Shown: positions 53,993 through 62,009 of the stretch, piece after piece
Layout: every line of letters starts with the position of its first letter
Position numbering within the stretch: position 1 is the stretch's first letter
Assembly: GCA_015665455.1 (NCBI GenBank)
Contig: JADFAD010000004.1
Coordinates: 1-64,000, forward strand
Reading direction: 5' to 3'
Length of the DNA stretch: 64,000 nt
Origin: Oceanospirillaceae bacterium
GTDB lineage: Bacteria > Pseudomonadota > Gammaproteobacteria > Pseudomonadales > Litoribrevibacteraceae
The notes under the pieces: generated by a model
The model's database searches: none
Told to the model about the DNA's origin: nothing
What the model saw: the letters and a program-made list of their open reading frames with translations, nothing else
Made by a program: the position numbers and the translations under genes

Positions 53993-54732
53993 TATCTCTG
54001 CTCATCAGATAGCAATTCATGCTTAAATAAGTAACCTTGGCCTCGAATATTGCTAATGATGTCTGTGGTTATTTCTACCTTAGAGAGTTTTTTACGCAAG
54101 TTACTGACGTGGACATCAATTGAGCGGTCATAGGCTTCCAGAGGCCTATTAAGAACGTCCAGAGACAGCTGGGCTTTGCTTAGTACCTTTCCTGGTTGGC
54201 TTATCATGACTTGGAGTAGTTTAAATTCGGCGCCAGTCAGTGTAATAGGTTGTTCTTTGTATTTAGCTTCAAATCTTGCCGTGTTTATTTCCAGATCACC
54301 GACATTAATTAAAGAGGCTTCTTTATCATGTTCTTTTGTCCCGCTAGCATTGTCTTGTTCAGCTAGGGGAGTGTTTGATCGTCTTAGAATCGCTCTGATT
54401 CGGGCGACTAGTTCCCTTGGGTTACAAGGCTTAGGCAAATAATCATCTGCGCCCATTTCTAACCCGATAATACGGTCTATGTCTTCGCTTTTAGCAGTCA
54501 ACATGATAACGGGGATTTTGGAGTCGCGTCTTAGATCTCTGAGGGTATCAATGCCGTTTTTTATAGGCATCATAATATCAAGAACAATGATGTCTATATG
54601 GTCTGTTGCAACCTTTTGTAGCGCTTCTTCGCCGTTGAACGCTTGAGTTACTTCGAAATCTTCGTTCGATAGGTATGTGGTCAGTAAATCATTGAGGGCC
54701 TGATCATCATCAACCAGTAGAATATGAGACAT
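53992..54732 (-). CDS. cpxR: CpxR-like OmpR-family response regulator
   Basis: The 246-residue regulator has VDDDQALNDLL (acidic pocket), VLDIMMPIKNG (phospho-acceptor Asp52), a MLTAKSEDIDRIIGLEMGADDYLPKPCNPRELVARIRAILRR block, and a winged helix ending in VHVSNLRKKLSK ... IRGQGYLF. It resembles CpxR in size and layout. A perfect GTAAAG-N4-GTAAAG repeat lies 66 bp upstream in the coding orientation, matching the CpxR box of E. coli, so autoregulation is likely. Confidence 0.88.
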   Translation of the reverse strand: MSHILLVDDDQALNDLLTTYLSNEDFEVTQAFNGEEALQKVATDHIDIIVLDIMMPIKNGIDTLRDLRRDSKIPVIMLTAKSEDIDRIIGLEMGADDYLPKPCNPRELVARIRAILRRSNTPLAEQDNASGTKEHDKEASLINVGDLEINTARFEAKYKEQPITLTGAEFKLLQVMISQPGKVLSKAQLSLDVLNRPLEAYDRSIDVHVSNLRKKLSKVEITTDIISNIRGQGYLFKHELLSDEQR

Positions 54733-54797
54733 TTTTCCACGCTGTATTCTGAATTTATTCAGATAAGTTTATCGCCTTTTATTTCCGAAACGTCAAT

Positions 54798-54813
54798 CTT
54801 TACCCAACTTTAC
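54798..54813 (-). promoter_or_regulatory. CpxR box before cpxR
   Basis: On the minus strand GTAAAG (54813-54808) is followed by TTGG and another GTAAAG (54803-54798), with one helical turn (10 bp) between starts. This fits the published E. coli CpxR consensus GTAAA-N5-GTAAA. It is 66 bp from the cpxR start codon. Confidence 0.75.
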
Positions 54814-54959
54814 TGATTTTTTTATTTGAAAATAGTGTTGATCATACATCGCTGCAATTTGGAATTTATGTCATAATAATAGACTTATTATTACCTTCGC
54901 TTTGAGCTCTTGAGCTTATTCAAATCTTTTGTAAATCGCTTGTTCACAAGGAACTTTAA

Positions 54960-55793
54960 ATGGCCACCATTGGCAGACGTAATATTTTGGAAGTTGTAAA
55001 AATTGTTGATTTTGGCGTCTATCTTGATGGTGATCAGTTGGATGAAATCTTACTGCCTAAGCGCTATGTTCCTAAGGACTGTCAGGTAGGCGATCAAGTA
55101 GATGTGTTCATCTACCTTGATTCAGAAGATAAGCTCATTGCTACAACACTAAACCCGAAAGCAATGGTCGGCGAAGTGGCTAAGTTAAAGGTTGTTGCTG
55201 TTAGCCCTGTGGGTGCATTTTTAGACTGGGGGTTGCCGAAGGATTTATTGGTTCCGTTTGGTGAACAGCATGAAAAGATGGAGGAGGGGCGTTCATATAA
55301 TGTGTTTGTATACCAACATCAAGACACGCATCGAATTGCTGCCTCATCTAAGTTAAACCGATACGTAGGCAAAAAAGAGCACGACTATAAACGTGGAGAT
55401 CAAGTAGAGCTGTTCGTGACCGAACGCACGGATATAGGCTACAGCGCTGTGATTGATAATCTATTTTGGGGTGTTTTATTCGAAAGTGACTTGTATCGTC
55501 CACTGCGTCGAGGGCAGAAGATCGGTGGTTACATTAAAAGGGTTCGTGAGGACGGGAAAATAGATCTAAGTCTTCAAAAAGTTGGTTATGAAAAAGTAGA
55601 TGATCTGAGCCGTCGAGTAATGAATGTCCTTCGTGCAGAGGGTGGCTTCCTTGCGTTGTCGGATAAAAGTCCTGCTCAAGCGATTCATGATAAATTCGGT
55701 GTCAGTAAAAATGCTTATAAGATGACCATTGGTGCACTTTATAAACAACGTAAAATCACCATTGATCGTGAAGGCATCAAATTAGTTAATTAA
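54960..55793 (+). CDS. cvfB: CvfB-like S1 RNA-binding protein
   Basis: The 277-residue protein has several S1-like units: NILEVVKIVDFGVYLDGDQLDEILLPKRYVP, VVAVSPVGAFLDWGLPKDLLVPFGEQ, and RGQKIGGYIKRVREDGKIDLSLQK, followed by a winged-helix end (SPAQAIHDKFGVSKNAYKMTIGALYKQRKITI). This is the CvfB arrangement (Staphylococcus, Streptococcus homologues), an RNA-binding regulator. A strong AAGGAACTTTAA ribosome binding site precedes the ATG. Its targets in Gammaproteobacteria are unknown. Confidence 0.88.
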   Translation: MATIGRRNILEVVKIVDFGVYLDGDQLDEILLPKRYVPKDCQVGDQVDVFIYLDSEDKLIATTLNPKAMVGEVAKLKVVAVSPVGAFLDWGLPKDLLVPFGEQHEKMEEGRSYNVFVYQHQDTHRIAASSKLNRYVGKKEHDYKRGDQVELFVTERTDIGYSAVIDNLFWGVLFESDLYRPLRRGQKIGGYIKRVREDGKIDLSLQKVGYEKVDDLSRRVMNVLRAEGGFLALSDKSPAQAIHDKFGVSKNAYKMTIGALYKQRKITIDREGIKLVN

Positions 55794-55952
55794 TTCGCGT
55801 TTGTTACTGTTTGTATTACAAGTGTTTGAAGATGTCAGCTAGGTCTTATATCTCAAGCACTTTCCTCTATACTGTTTTGCTGAGTAGTACTTCCTAAATC
55901 ATTAGGAATAGTTGAAAAATAATTAAAATAACACTCACAATACAGAGCTTCT

Positions 55953-58550
55953 ATGGTCTTTAGACGTCTATCTTTTTGTCTGCTTTTTTTGATCTTGAGC
56001 GGTTTTCAATCTGTTTATAGTTCTGAAGTAGATCATCAGAATATCTTCACTTCCAGCATTGATGCTTTAAATGCCAACTTCGATTACCTAGAAGATGTTG
56101 ATTCTAGTCTGACTATTTCAGATGTTTTAGCTCTGAATAACAGTCAATGGCGTCACGAAGAAGGTGGCGGTGCAAAGTTTGGTTTTAGTCGTTCAAGCTA
56201 TTGGTTCAAGCTCACGTTTACGAATCAGCTCGATGAAGTAACAAAAACGCTGTTGGAAATAGGTAAGCCTACCTTAAATGATGTTGCGTTTTATCAGGTT
56301 GTTGATGGTCACGTAGTTCGGAGCTTACACACTGGAGATCAACGTCCTTTTTATACCAGAGATGTTGACCATCCTAATTATCTTTTTCGAGTAACTCAAC
56401 GCATTGGCGAGACATCCACCGTTTACTTCAGAGTTAAAACTCAAGGTTCTTCGGTGTTCCCCATCAAGTTGTGGCAGGAGAAAGCTTTCTTTGAGTTTTC
56501 AGCACAAGAACAAAAGGTACATTTCTTATATTTCGGCAGCTTGCTTGCTGTTGTTCTTCTAAATTTATCAATCTTTGCCATGTTGCGAGAAAAGATATAT
56601 TTCTATTATTCATTAGCAACCGTTGGTTACCTATTATTTTTTAGTGGTCTTAAAGGGTTTTCGTTCCAGCATTTGTTTTTTGGCTTGCCGAGTCTAAACA
56701 CCCAAGTGTTCTTATGTTCAATGCCCATTTTAGCTATCTTTTCTTTATTGTTTACTCGAGAGTTTTTAAAAACGCATCAATTAGCTCCACGCTTGGATCA
56801 GGCCATAAAAGTAATGTTGGCGTTAGAGTGCGTTAAGTTAATCGGTGCTTTTGTTTTAAATTATGATAATTCTATCCGGCTTTCTCTTGTTCTAACGGTT
56901 CCGTTTTTCCTTTTATTGTTCTTCTCTGGCCCCATTATTTGGCGTAAAGGCAGTGTTTCCGGTGGTTTCTTTACGTGTGCATGGTCTGTGTTAACTGTAG
57001 GCATGATGTTGACGTTTTTACGAGTCCTAGGCGTTGTGCCTGATAATTTTCTGTCTCAGTACGGCATGCTTCTCGGATCAGCCTTAGAGTCTTTAATTCT
57101 GATGGTTGCGCTGTCTTATCGAATTTATCATGAACGGGAATCAAAAATTGCCGCTCAGCAAGCCAGTATTGAACAAACTCGACAGAAAAGAGAAAGCCAA
57201 GAGCAGTTTTTAAATGCGATGCTGCATGACCCCGTTACCCAGCTACCGAATAGAACGCTTTTTGAAATGGCGCTTAATGAACAAATCGCATCGTTTCCTG
57301 AGAACGAGTTGGTGGTATTACTGGTACGAATTGAACGTTTCACTGAAGTCAGCCGAACGCTAGGCCTTTCGGATGGAGAAAGCTTACTGCAGGAGCTTGG
57401 TCGTGAGTTAAATGAATCTGTTTCTAAGCTTCCTGCGGTAGTGGAAATAGAAAAGACAACTGAAGTTCATAATTATATTTGTAACTTTTCGACGGATACC
57501 TTTGGTGTTTTATTTAATCGAAGCGATGTAAAAGCAGATATTTCGATCTATACAACCTTTATTGATAATTTGAGTAAGCCGTTTAAGTTTATGAGTTTCA
57601 GTGTGGACTTACACCCTAGATGTGGCGCCTCTTTTTATCCAAGGCACGGTGATCAAGCCTCGACCTTGCTAAGAAACGCGAGTGTTAGTTTAGACGCGAA
57701 TAAGGGATTAGGATCAAAAGTCTCTTTTTATTCAAAGAAACATGATGATTATAGTGAATCGCGTTTGACGTTGATGTCGGACTTAAGGTTTGCTCTGGAG
57801 AACGATGAACCTGAATTGCATTATCAGCCTAAACTAAGAGCTCATGATCATGAAGTCGTTGGTATGGAAGCCTTAATTCGCTGGACACACCCTACATTAG
57901 GCTTTGTTTCCCCAGATAAGTTTATTCCTTTAGCCGAAAAAACGGGTGTGATTTGTCTGTTAACTCGCTGGGTTTTTGAGCGGGCGATGAAAGACTACAT
58001 TGTCTTTAGGGATGATGGGTATGACGGATCTTTATCGATCAATATTTCTGCGCGTAATTTAATGGAATCAGATTTACCCAACATTTTTTCTTCCTTGATA
58101 GATAAATATGAGGTAGACGCAGGGAAGATCATTGTGGAGCTTACCGAAACAGCCATTATGGAAGACCCAGAAGCCGGGATCGTAGCGCTTAAGGCGTTGA
58201 CGGATATCGGGGTTCGGCTGTCCATTGATGATTTCGGTTCTGGCTATTCTTCGTTATCTTATTTAAAAAGACTTCCTGCAACGGAAATCAAGTTAGATCG
58301 TGCTTTGATTACTGATATTGCGAGTTCGGACAGTGCTCGAGTTATTGTCCAAACCTCCATCGATATGGCGCATAATTTAGGATATAACCTAGTGGCAGAA
58401 GGCGTTGAAACGCAAGAAGAGCACGACATTCTTTGTTCAATGCAATGTGACAACATTCAGGGGTATTTCTTGAGTCGACCTCTAACGCCATCTGATATGA
58501 ATACTTGGCTTGTTAAAGCCCGCAAAGTTTCAGAAAAAACACTGACTTAA
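55953..58550 (+). CDS. 7TMR-DISM membrane protein with degenerate GGDEF and intact EAL domain
   Basis: An 865-residue signalling protein. A signal peptide is followed by a 7TMR-DISMED2 extracellular domain (about 50-170), seven membrane helices (about 185-390), a coiled linker and a GGDEF-like domain (430-590). The catalytic loop there reads STDTFGVLF instead of SGGDEF, so cyclase activity is improbable. The EAL domain (605-855) looks active: MEALIRW (EAL), NISARN, ELTET, DDFGSGYSS, EIKLD, EGVET and QGYFLSRP. It probably hydrolyses c-di-GMP in response to a periplasmic ligand, with the GGDEF remnant a possible GTP sensor. Monocistronic; overlaps nothing. Confidence 0.92.
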   Translation: MVFRRLSFCLLFLILSGFQSVYSSEVDHQNIFTSSIDALNANFDYLEDVDSSLTISDVLALNNSQWRHEEGGGAKFGFSRSSYWFKLTFTNQLDEVTKTLLEIGKPTLNDVAFYQVVDGHVVRSLHTGDQRPFYTRDVDHPNYLFRVTQRIGETSTVYFRVKTQGSSVFPIKLWQEKAFFEFSAQEQKVHFLYFGSLLAVVLLNLSIFAMLREKIYFYYSLATVGYLLFFSGLKGFSFQHLFFGLPSLNTQVFLCSMPILAIFSLLFTREFLKTHQLAPRLDQAIKVMLALECVKLIGAFVLNYDNSIRLSLVLTVPFFLLLFFSGPIIWRKGSVSGGFFTCAWSVLTVGMMLTFLRVLGVVPDNFLSQYGMLLGSALESLILMVALSYRIYHERESKIAAQQASIEQTRQKRESQEQFLNAMLHDPVTQLPNRTLFEMALNEQIASFPENELVVLLVRIERFTEVSRTLGLSDGESLLQELGRELNESVSKLPAVVEIEKTTEVHNYICNFSTDTFGVLFNRSDVKADISIYTTFIDNLSKPFKFMSFSVDLHPRCGASFYPRHGDQASTLLRNASVSLDANKGLGSKVSFYSKKHDDYSESRLTLMSDLRFALENDEPELHYQPKLRAHDHEVVGMEALIRWTHPTLGFVSPDKFIPLAEKTGVICLLTRWVFERAMKDYIVFRDDGYDGSLSINISARNLMESDLPNIFSSLIDKYEVDAGKIIVELTETAIMEDPEAGIVALKALTDIGVRLSIDDFGSGYSSLSYLKRLPATEIKLDRALITDIASSDSARVIVQTSIDMAHNLGYNLVAEGVETQEEHDILCSMQCDNIQGYFLSRPLTPSDMNTWLVKARKVSEKTLT

Positions 58551-58595
58551 ATAAGCCTTATATGTCTTTAGATATTTATAAGTGCTCGGTGTCTG

Positions 58596-58614
58596 GCCTC
58601 TTTAAGGGGCTTTT
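58596..58614 (+). terminator. Weak terminator
   Basis: GCCTC (58596-58600) and GGGGC (58606-58610) form a short stem with one G-T pair, followed by TTTTCT. It lies 45 bp past the EAL gene. Confidence 0.35.
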
Positions 58615-58623
58615 CTAATTTCT

Positions 58624-58650
58624 CTTAACGCTTCTTTACGTTTTCTTTAC
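58624..58650 (-). promoter_or_regulatory. CpxR-like box before the spy-like gene
   Basis: On the minus strand the order is GTAAAG (58650-58645), GTAAAG (58639-58634) and GTTAAG (58629-58624), with starts 11 and 10 bp apart. The first two copy the half-sites before cpxR; orientation relative to the gene is reversed. It ends 117 bp before the spy-like start. Confidence 0.55.
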
Positions 58651-58766
58651 TTAGTCCAGACCCTACTTAACGTCGTAGGTCATTAAAATTTGTTCATAGA
58701 TTGGTTGTTTGAAGCAACACAATAATTAAATTTATGAATACGGCTAAGGGCTGTCGGAGAAAGTAA

Positions 58767-59213
58767 ATGAAAAAAGCATCGAAAATTATCTTATTTGCCA
58801 GTGTTATTGGGTTTAGTGCTTCTGCGCTGGCTTTTGGCGGTGGTCAAGATCACCACAAGCGTGGCGGCAATCCTCAAGATAGATTAGAACATATGACGGT
58901 TATGTTGGATCTTACGAATTCACAAGTCGAACAGCTTAAGCCAATATTTGAAAAGCAAATGGAAGGAAGAAAGTCTAAAGGTGGCGAGAGACGGGCCATC
59001 ATGAAAGAGCTTCATCAGGCGATTAATAACGGCGCGAATGCAGAAGAAATCAACAGTATTGCTGACAGGGCTGCAGATCAAGCAAGATCAAAAGTCTTAA
59101 AGCGAGCAGGTGTGATGCAGTCAGTCCAGGATATTCTTACTGAAGAGCAAAAAGTGAAGGCAGGTAAATTAAGAGCGTTACGTATGCAGAAGCATGCAAA
59201 GCTAGTGATGTAA
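58767..59213 (+). CDS. Spy/CpxP-family periplasmic chaperone-like protein
   Basis: A 148-residue protein with a signal peptide (KASKIILFASVIGFSASALAF). The mature form is helical and has the two LTxxQ repeats of this family: MLDLTNSQVEQLKPI and DILTEEQKVKAGKLR. CpxP represses CpxA and Spy is an ATP-independent chaperone; both are Cpx targets. Two GTAAAG half-sites lie upstream, so regulation by the nearby Cpx-like system (4 kb away) is plausible. It is followed by a long tandem repeat and then a terminator. Confidence 0.88.
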   Translation: MKKASKIILFASVIGFSASALAFGGGQDHHKRGGNPQDRLEHMTVMLDLTNSQVEQLKPIFEKQMEGRKSKGGERRAIMKELHQAINNGANAEEINSIADRAADQARSKVLKRAGVMQSVQDILTEEQKVKAGKLRALRMQKHAKLVM

Positions 59214-59238
59214 CGAGTCATACACTCGTTGATAGGCT

Positions 59239-59346
59239 TTTCGTTAGTTTCGTTAGTTTCGTTAGTTTCGTTAGTTTCGTTAGTTTCGTTAGTTTCGTTA
59301 GTTTCGTTAGTTTCGTTAGTTTCGTTAGTTTCGTTAGTTTCGTTAG
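59239..59346. repeat. Perfect 9-bp tandem repeat, 12 copies
   Basis: The unit TTTCGTTAG occurs 12 times with no substitution over 108 bp (59239-59346). It begins 25 bp after the spy-like stop codon and lies before the terminator at 59395. The unit contains TAG in one frame, so it is not coding. Perfect copies imply recent slippage, thus copy number should vary between strains. Confidence 0.95.
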
Positions 59347-59394
59347 GTTATTTAGTTGTTATGTACTCGGCCCACCCCCTCCGCTGAGTAGTTT

Positions 59395-59428
59395 GCGGTC
59401 AATTTTTGATAAATTGACCGCTTTTTTT
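59395..59428. terminator. Strong bidirectional terminator
   Basis: GCGGTCAATTT (59395-59405) pairs with AAATTGACCGC (59411-59421), 11 bp perfect with a 5-nt loop, followed by seven T. It serves the spy-like gene and the convergent 49-aa gene. Confidence 0.92.
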
Positions 59429-59439
59429 GTCTTAATACT

Positions 59440-59589
59440 TTAGGCATTAACTGGCTCCACTAGAACCAACCGCATGTTCATACTCCTGAACATTTGATGA
59501 ACTTTATCTTGTACATCCCTGATGTCATCGCCTTGAACACGGAAACGGAATTTGGTGCCTTTTGTTGTGTATGCATTTACTCGGTACAT
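59440..59589 (-). CDS. Small 49-residue protein, unknown
   Basis: An ATG at 59589 preceded by AGGGGAA opens a frame of 49 codons ending TAA. The product reads MYRVNAYTTKGTKFRFRVQG, then DDIRDVQDKVHQMFRSMNMR, then LVLVEPVNA. The order strand-strand-helix-strand with a basic first half suggests a compact alpha/beta fold. I do not know the family. Support: good ribosome binding site, a terminator facing its end, and no competing gene. It lies divergent from the WYL regulator, with a palindrome between the two. Confidence 0.65.
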   Translation of the reverse strand: MYRVNAYTTKGTKFRFRVQGDDIRDVQDKVHQMFRSMNMRLVLVEPVNA

Positions 59590-59647
59590 ATTATTCCCCT
59601 AATGAATTGATTTTTGTTGCTTGATGAAGTTAATCTTAAAGATTGAA

Positions 59648-59664
59648 GCGACATTATTTGTCGC
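59648..59664. promoter_or_regulatory. RegA-like palindrome before the WYL regulator
   Basis: GCGACA (59648-59653) and TGTCGC (59659-59664) form a perfect dyad with a 5-nt centre, 23 bp before the WYL gene start and 58 bp before the divergent 49-aa gene. The arms match those of the palindrome before regB, and the order fits GCGNC-N7-GNCGC, a known variable-spacing form of RegA operators. Confidence 0.45.
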
Positions 59665-59687
59665 TGTGATTTCTTTGATGGATTATT

Positions 59688-60764
59688 ATGAAAACTTTTC
59701 TTCGGCGGTTGGCCATTCTTGAATATTTAAGAACGACTAAAGAGCATTTGACGACAGAGCAGATTGCGTTGTTTCTTTCTAATGAGGGGTACTTGAACGA
59801 TCTCGCCCACGAAAGAACGAATGCACGATCTGTTCAGCGAGATCTCAAATTTTTGCTCGGCGAGGTGGATGAAGAAGGCGACGCTGATAATGAGTTTGGT
59901 CTCGATGTAGTCAAGGGAGAGGGGCGCAGTTTGCACTGGAAACTGGACCCTTATCGAGGCCTGAGTTATGACTTCGAGAAGATGCCGCAAAACATGGCCA
60001 TTGCCTTTGCTATGACGCAAAAGCATTTATCCGATTTATTACCTAGAAATACACAGCAAGAACTGCAGCGTTTATTTTCTGCCGCTGAGCATAAATTAGC
60101 GCATTCAGAAAAGGCCCTGTCGTCTAAAAACTTTTCCCGATTGAAAGATTCCATTGAATTTTATCAAAGAGGGCAGACCTTGCAGTCCGCCGACTTCGAT
60201 ATGGATCACATGGATATAATCTATCGAGCAATTGTTAATAAGAAACAGCTTTCATTCGAGTACAGATCAAAGCGTTACACGGTTCATCCTCTAGGCGTAG
60301 CGATTTTACTGCCAAAGATTTACTTGGTTGCAGTAAAAAGTGGAGACCAGGTGTCGACGGCGAATTGCCGTAACTTCTTAATTCATAAAATCGATTCTAT
60401 TTGGGCTGAAAATAAGAATTCAGTTGTTCCTGAGGATTTCAAATTGTCTGAATACCTTAGGCAGGGAAATATGGAGGTTTATGTTGATCGTAACGATGAT
60501 AAGGATGTGCACTCCCTTGAGCTTTTGATTGATTCTAATCAATCTCGATTGATTGAAGATGTAACCGAAACGCCTATTAGTAAAGATCAAACAATAACGA
60601 TGTATGACTCTGAACGTGTTGTACTTAGGGCTAGAGTTCGAAGGACGGTTCAACTGCGTACTTGGTTATTGTCGCTAGGGCCTGTTTGTGAAGTAAAAGA
60701 GCCAAGTGTTATTCGAGACGATTTGAAGGCGTTTCTTCAATCTACTTTAGGTAAATATTCATGA
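59688..60764 (+). CDS. WYL-domain transcriptional regulator
   Basis: This 358-residue regulator has an N-terminal winged HTH (RRLAILEYLRTTKEHLTTEQIALFLSNEGYLNDLAHERTNARSVQRDLKFLLGE) and a central WYL domain (IIYRAIVNKKQLSFEYRSKRYTVHPLGVAILLPKIYLVAVKSG), then a WCX-like C-terminal extension. WYL proteins sense nucleic-acid or nucleotide-like ligands and often regulate defence or DNA-damage genes. No defence gene lies nearby. A RegA-like palindrome sits immediately before it. Confidence 0.88.
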   Translation: MKTFLRRLAILEYLRTTKEHLTTEQIALFLSNEGYLNDLAHERTNARSVQRDLKFLLGEVDEEGDADNEFGLDVVKGEGRSLHWKLDPYRGLSYDFEKMPQNMAIAFAMTQKHLSDLLPRNTQQELQRLFSAAEHKLAHSEKALSSKNFSRLKDSIEFYQRGQTLQSADFDMDHMDIIYRAIVNKKQLSFEYRSKRYTVHPLGVAILLPKIYLVAVKSGDQVSTANCRNFLIHKIDSIWAENKNSVVPEDFKLSEYLRQGNMEVYVDRNDDKDVHSLELLIDSNQSRLIEDVTETPISKDQTITMYDSERVVLRARVRRTVQLRTWLLSLGPVCEVKEPSVIRDDLKAFLQSTLGKYS

Positions 60765-60888
60765 TGATAAAGTTGACTGTTTAGGTGATAATTACTTTTA
60801 ACGGGTGAACTGTTTGGATATATGAATGTCTAGAAAAAGTTAGTTTCTGCGTTTTCGTGTTAATCTTTATACGTTTGAGGTATTTGAT

Positions 60889-61224
60889 ATGTTTAATGGT
60901 TTGTTTAATTATCCGAAATTTAAGTCTGTATTTTCTGCTTTATTTCTTGGTTTGATTCTCAGTGGTTGTGCAACAGTAGGGAAAGACTTCTCTGAGAACA
61001 AGGTTTCTAGTATTGAAATTAATACCACTTCTAAGGCACAGATCAAGGCTTTGTTTGGTTCTCCATGGCGTGTTGGCTCAGAAAGTGGCGAAACCACTTG
61101 GACATACGGCTTGTATGAATACAGTGCTTTTAGCAACACTCAAACCAAAGACATTGTGATTCGTTTCAATGCTGATGGTACTGTTGCTTCTTATACTTTT
61201 AATACGACAAAGCATTCGGAGTAA
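60889..61224 (+). CDS. BamE/SmpA-like small lipoprotein
   Basis: A 111-residue lipoprotein: hydrophobic FSALFLGLILSGC with the lipobox Cys (about residue 27), then KVSSIEINTTSKAQIKALFGSPWRVGSESGETTWTYGLYEYS and DIVIRFNADGTVASYTF. The G-x-P-x-x-x-G block and terminal strand pattern match BamE/SmpA-type proteins, which act in outer-membrane assembly. It is not beside fur or recN, as true bamE usually is, so it is a paralogue. It lies 9 bp before the LysE gene and is likely in operon. Confidence 0.75.
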   Translation: MFNGLFNYPKFKSVFSALFLGLILSGCATVGKDFSENKVSSIEINTTSKAQIKALFGSPWRVGSESGETTWTYGLYEYSAFSNTQTKDIVIRFNADGTVASYTFNTTKHSE

Positions 61225-61233
61225 TCTCTGGCT

Positions 61234-61869
61234 ATGGAATTTGGTTTCATTAGCTTAACGGTGTTGGCTGTTTTTGTTCCTACCTTCTTCTTTGTTTCAT
61301 TGACTCCCGGCATGTGTATGACACTGGCCATGACGATGGGGATGACCATTGGCCTTCGTCGAGCCTTATGGATGATGATGGGGGAGTTGGTTGGTGTTGG
61401 CTTGGTGGCCACGCTGTCAGTGATTGGTGTGGCTACGGTCATGCTGGAATACCCTGCCGCGTTTGAGGTTTTTAAATATCTCGGCGGTGCTTACCTAGGG
61501 TTCCTTGGTGTTCAGTTATGGCAATCGAAAGGTAAAATGGCACTGCAACAAGACGGGTCTCATAATTTTGATGTCCCCCGTTTAACGTTAGCCACACAAG
61601 GGTTTGTGACCGCAATTGCAAACCCAAAAGGCTGGGCTTTTTTTGTAGCGCTATTCCCCCCTTTTCTTGATGTAAATAAATCGTTGGTTCCTCAGCTCTC
61701 TGTGCTTATTGTGTTGATACTTGCATTAGAGTTTCTCTGCTTGGTTCTGTATGCCGCAGGCGGGAAGACGGTGAGTCACCTACTGCAGCATGCAGAGAAT
61801 GTCCGCCTGATAAATAGACTGGCAGGAACATTGATGATTGGTGTGGGTGTTTGGTTGGCTGCTGGCTAA
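61234..61869 (+). CDS. LysE/RhtB-family amino acid exporter
   Basis: A 211-residue protein with about six membrane helices. FVSLTPGMCMTLAMTMGMTIGLRRALWMMMGELVG is the LysE N-terminal block (P-G-x-x-x-x-x-x-x-x-x-x-G), and ANPKGWAFFVALFPPFLD is the second conserved block. LysE proteins export amino acids or homoserine lactone-like compounds; the substrate is not predictable. It follows the BamE-like gene by 9 bp. Confidence 0.9.
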   Translation: MEFGFISLTVLAVFVPTFFFVSLTPGMCMTLAMTMGMTIGLRRALWMMMGELVGVGLVATLSVIGVATVMLEYPAAFEVFKYLGGAYLGFLGVQLWQSKGKMALQQDGSHNFDVPRLTLATQGFVTAIANPKGWAFFVALFPPFLDVNKSLVPQLSVLIVLILALEFLCLVLYAAGGKTVSHLLQHAENVRLINRLAGTLMIGVGVWLAAG

Positions 61870-62009
61870 CATTGCAATGAACTTTAAGGCTCTTATTTGA
61901 TGTTTTAAGTGAGAGCTGCCTTTCAAAGCTTCAAATTAATATTTGATGTTGTAGCTAGAGCGCATCAGTCATAGAATAATTTTATTATTCAACAAACGCT
62001 TATTGATCT

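Noticed and set aside
59239-59346. Possible CRISPR array
   Set aside because: The repeat is a 9-bp head-to-tail unit with no spacers.
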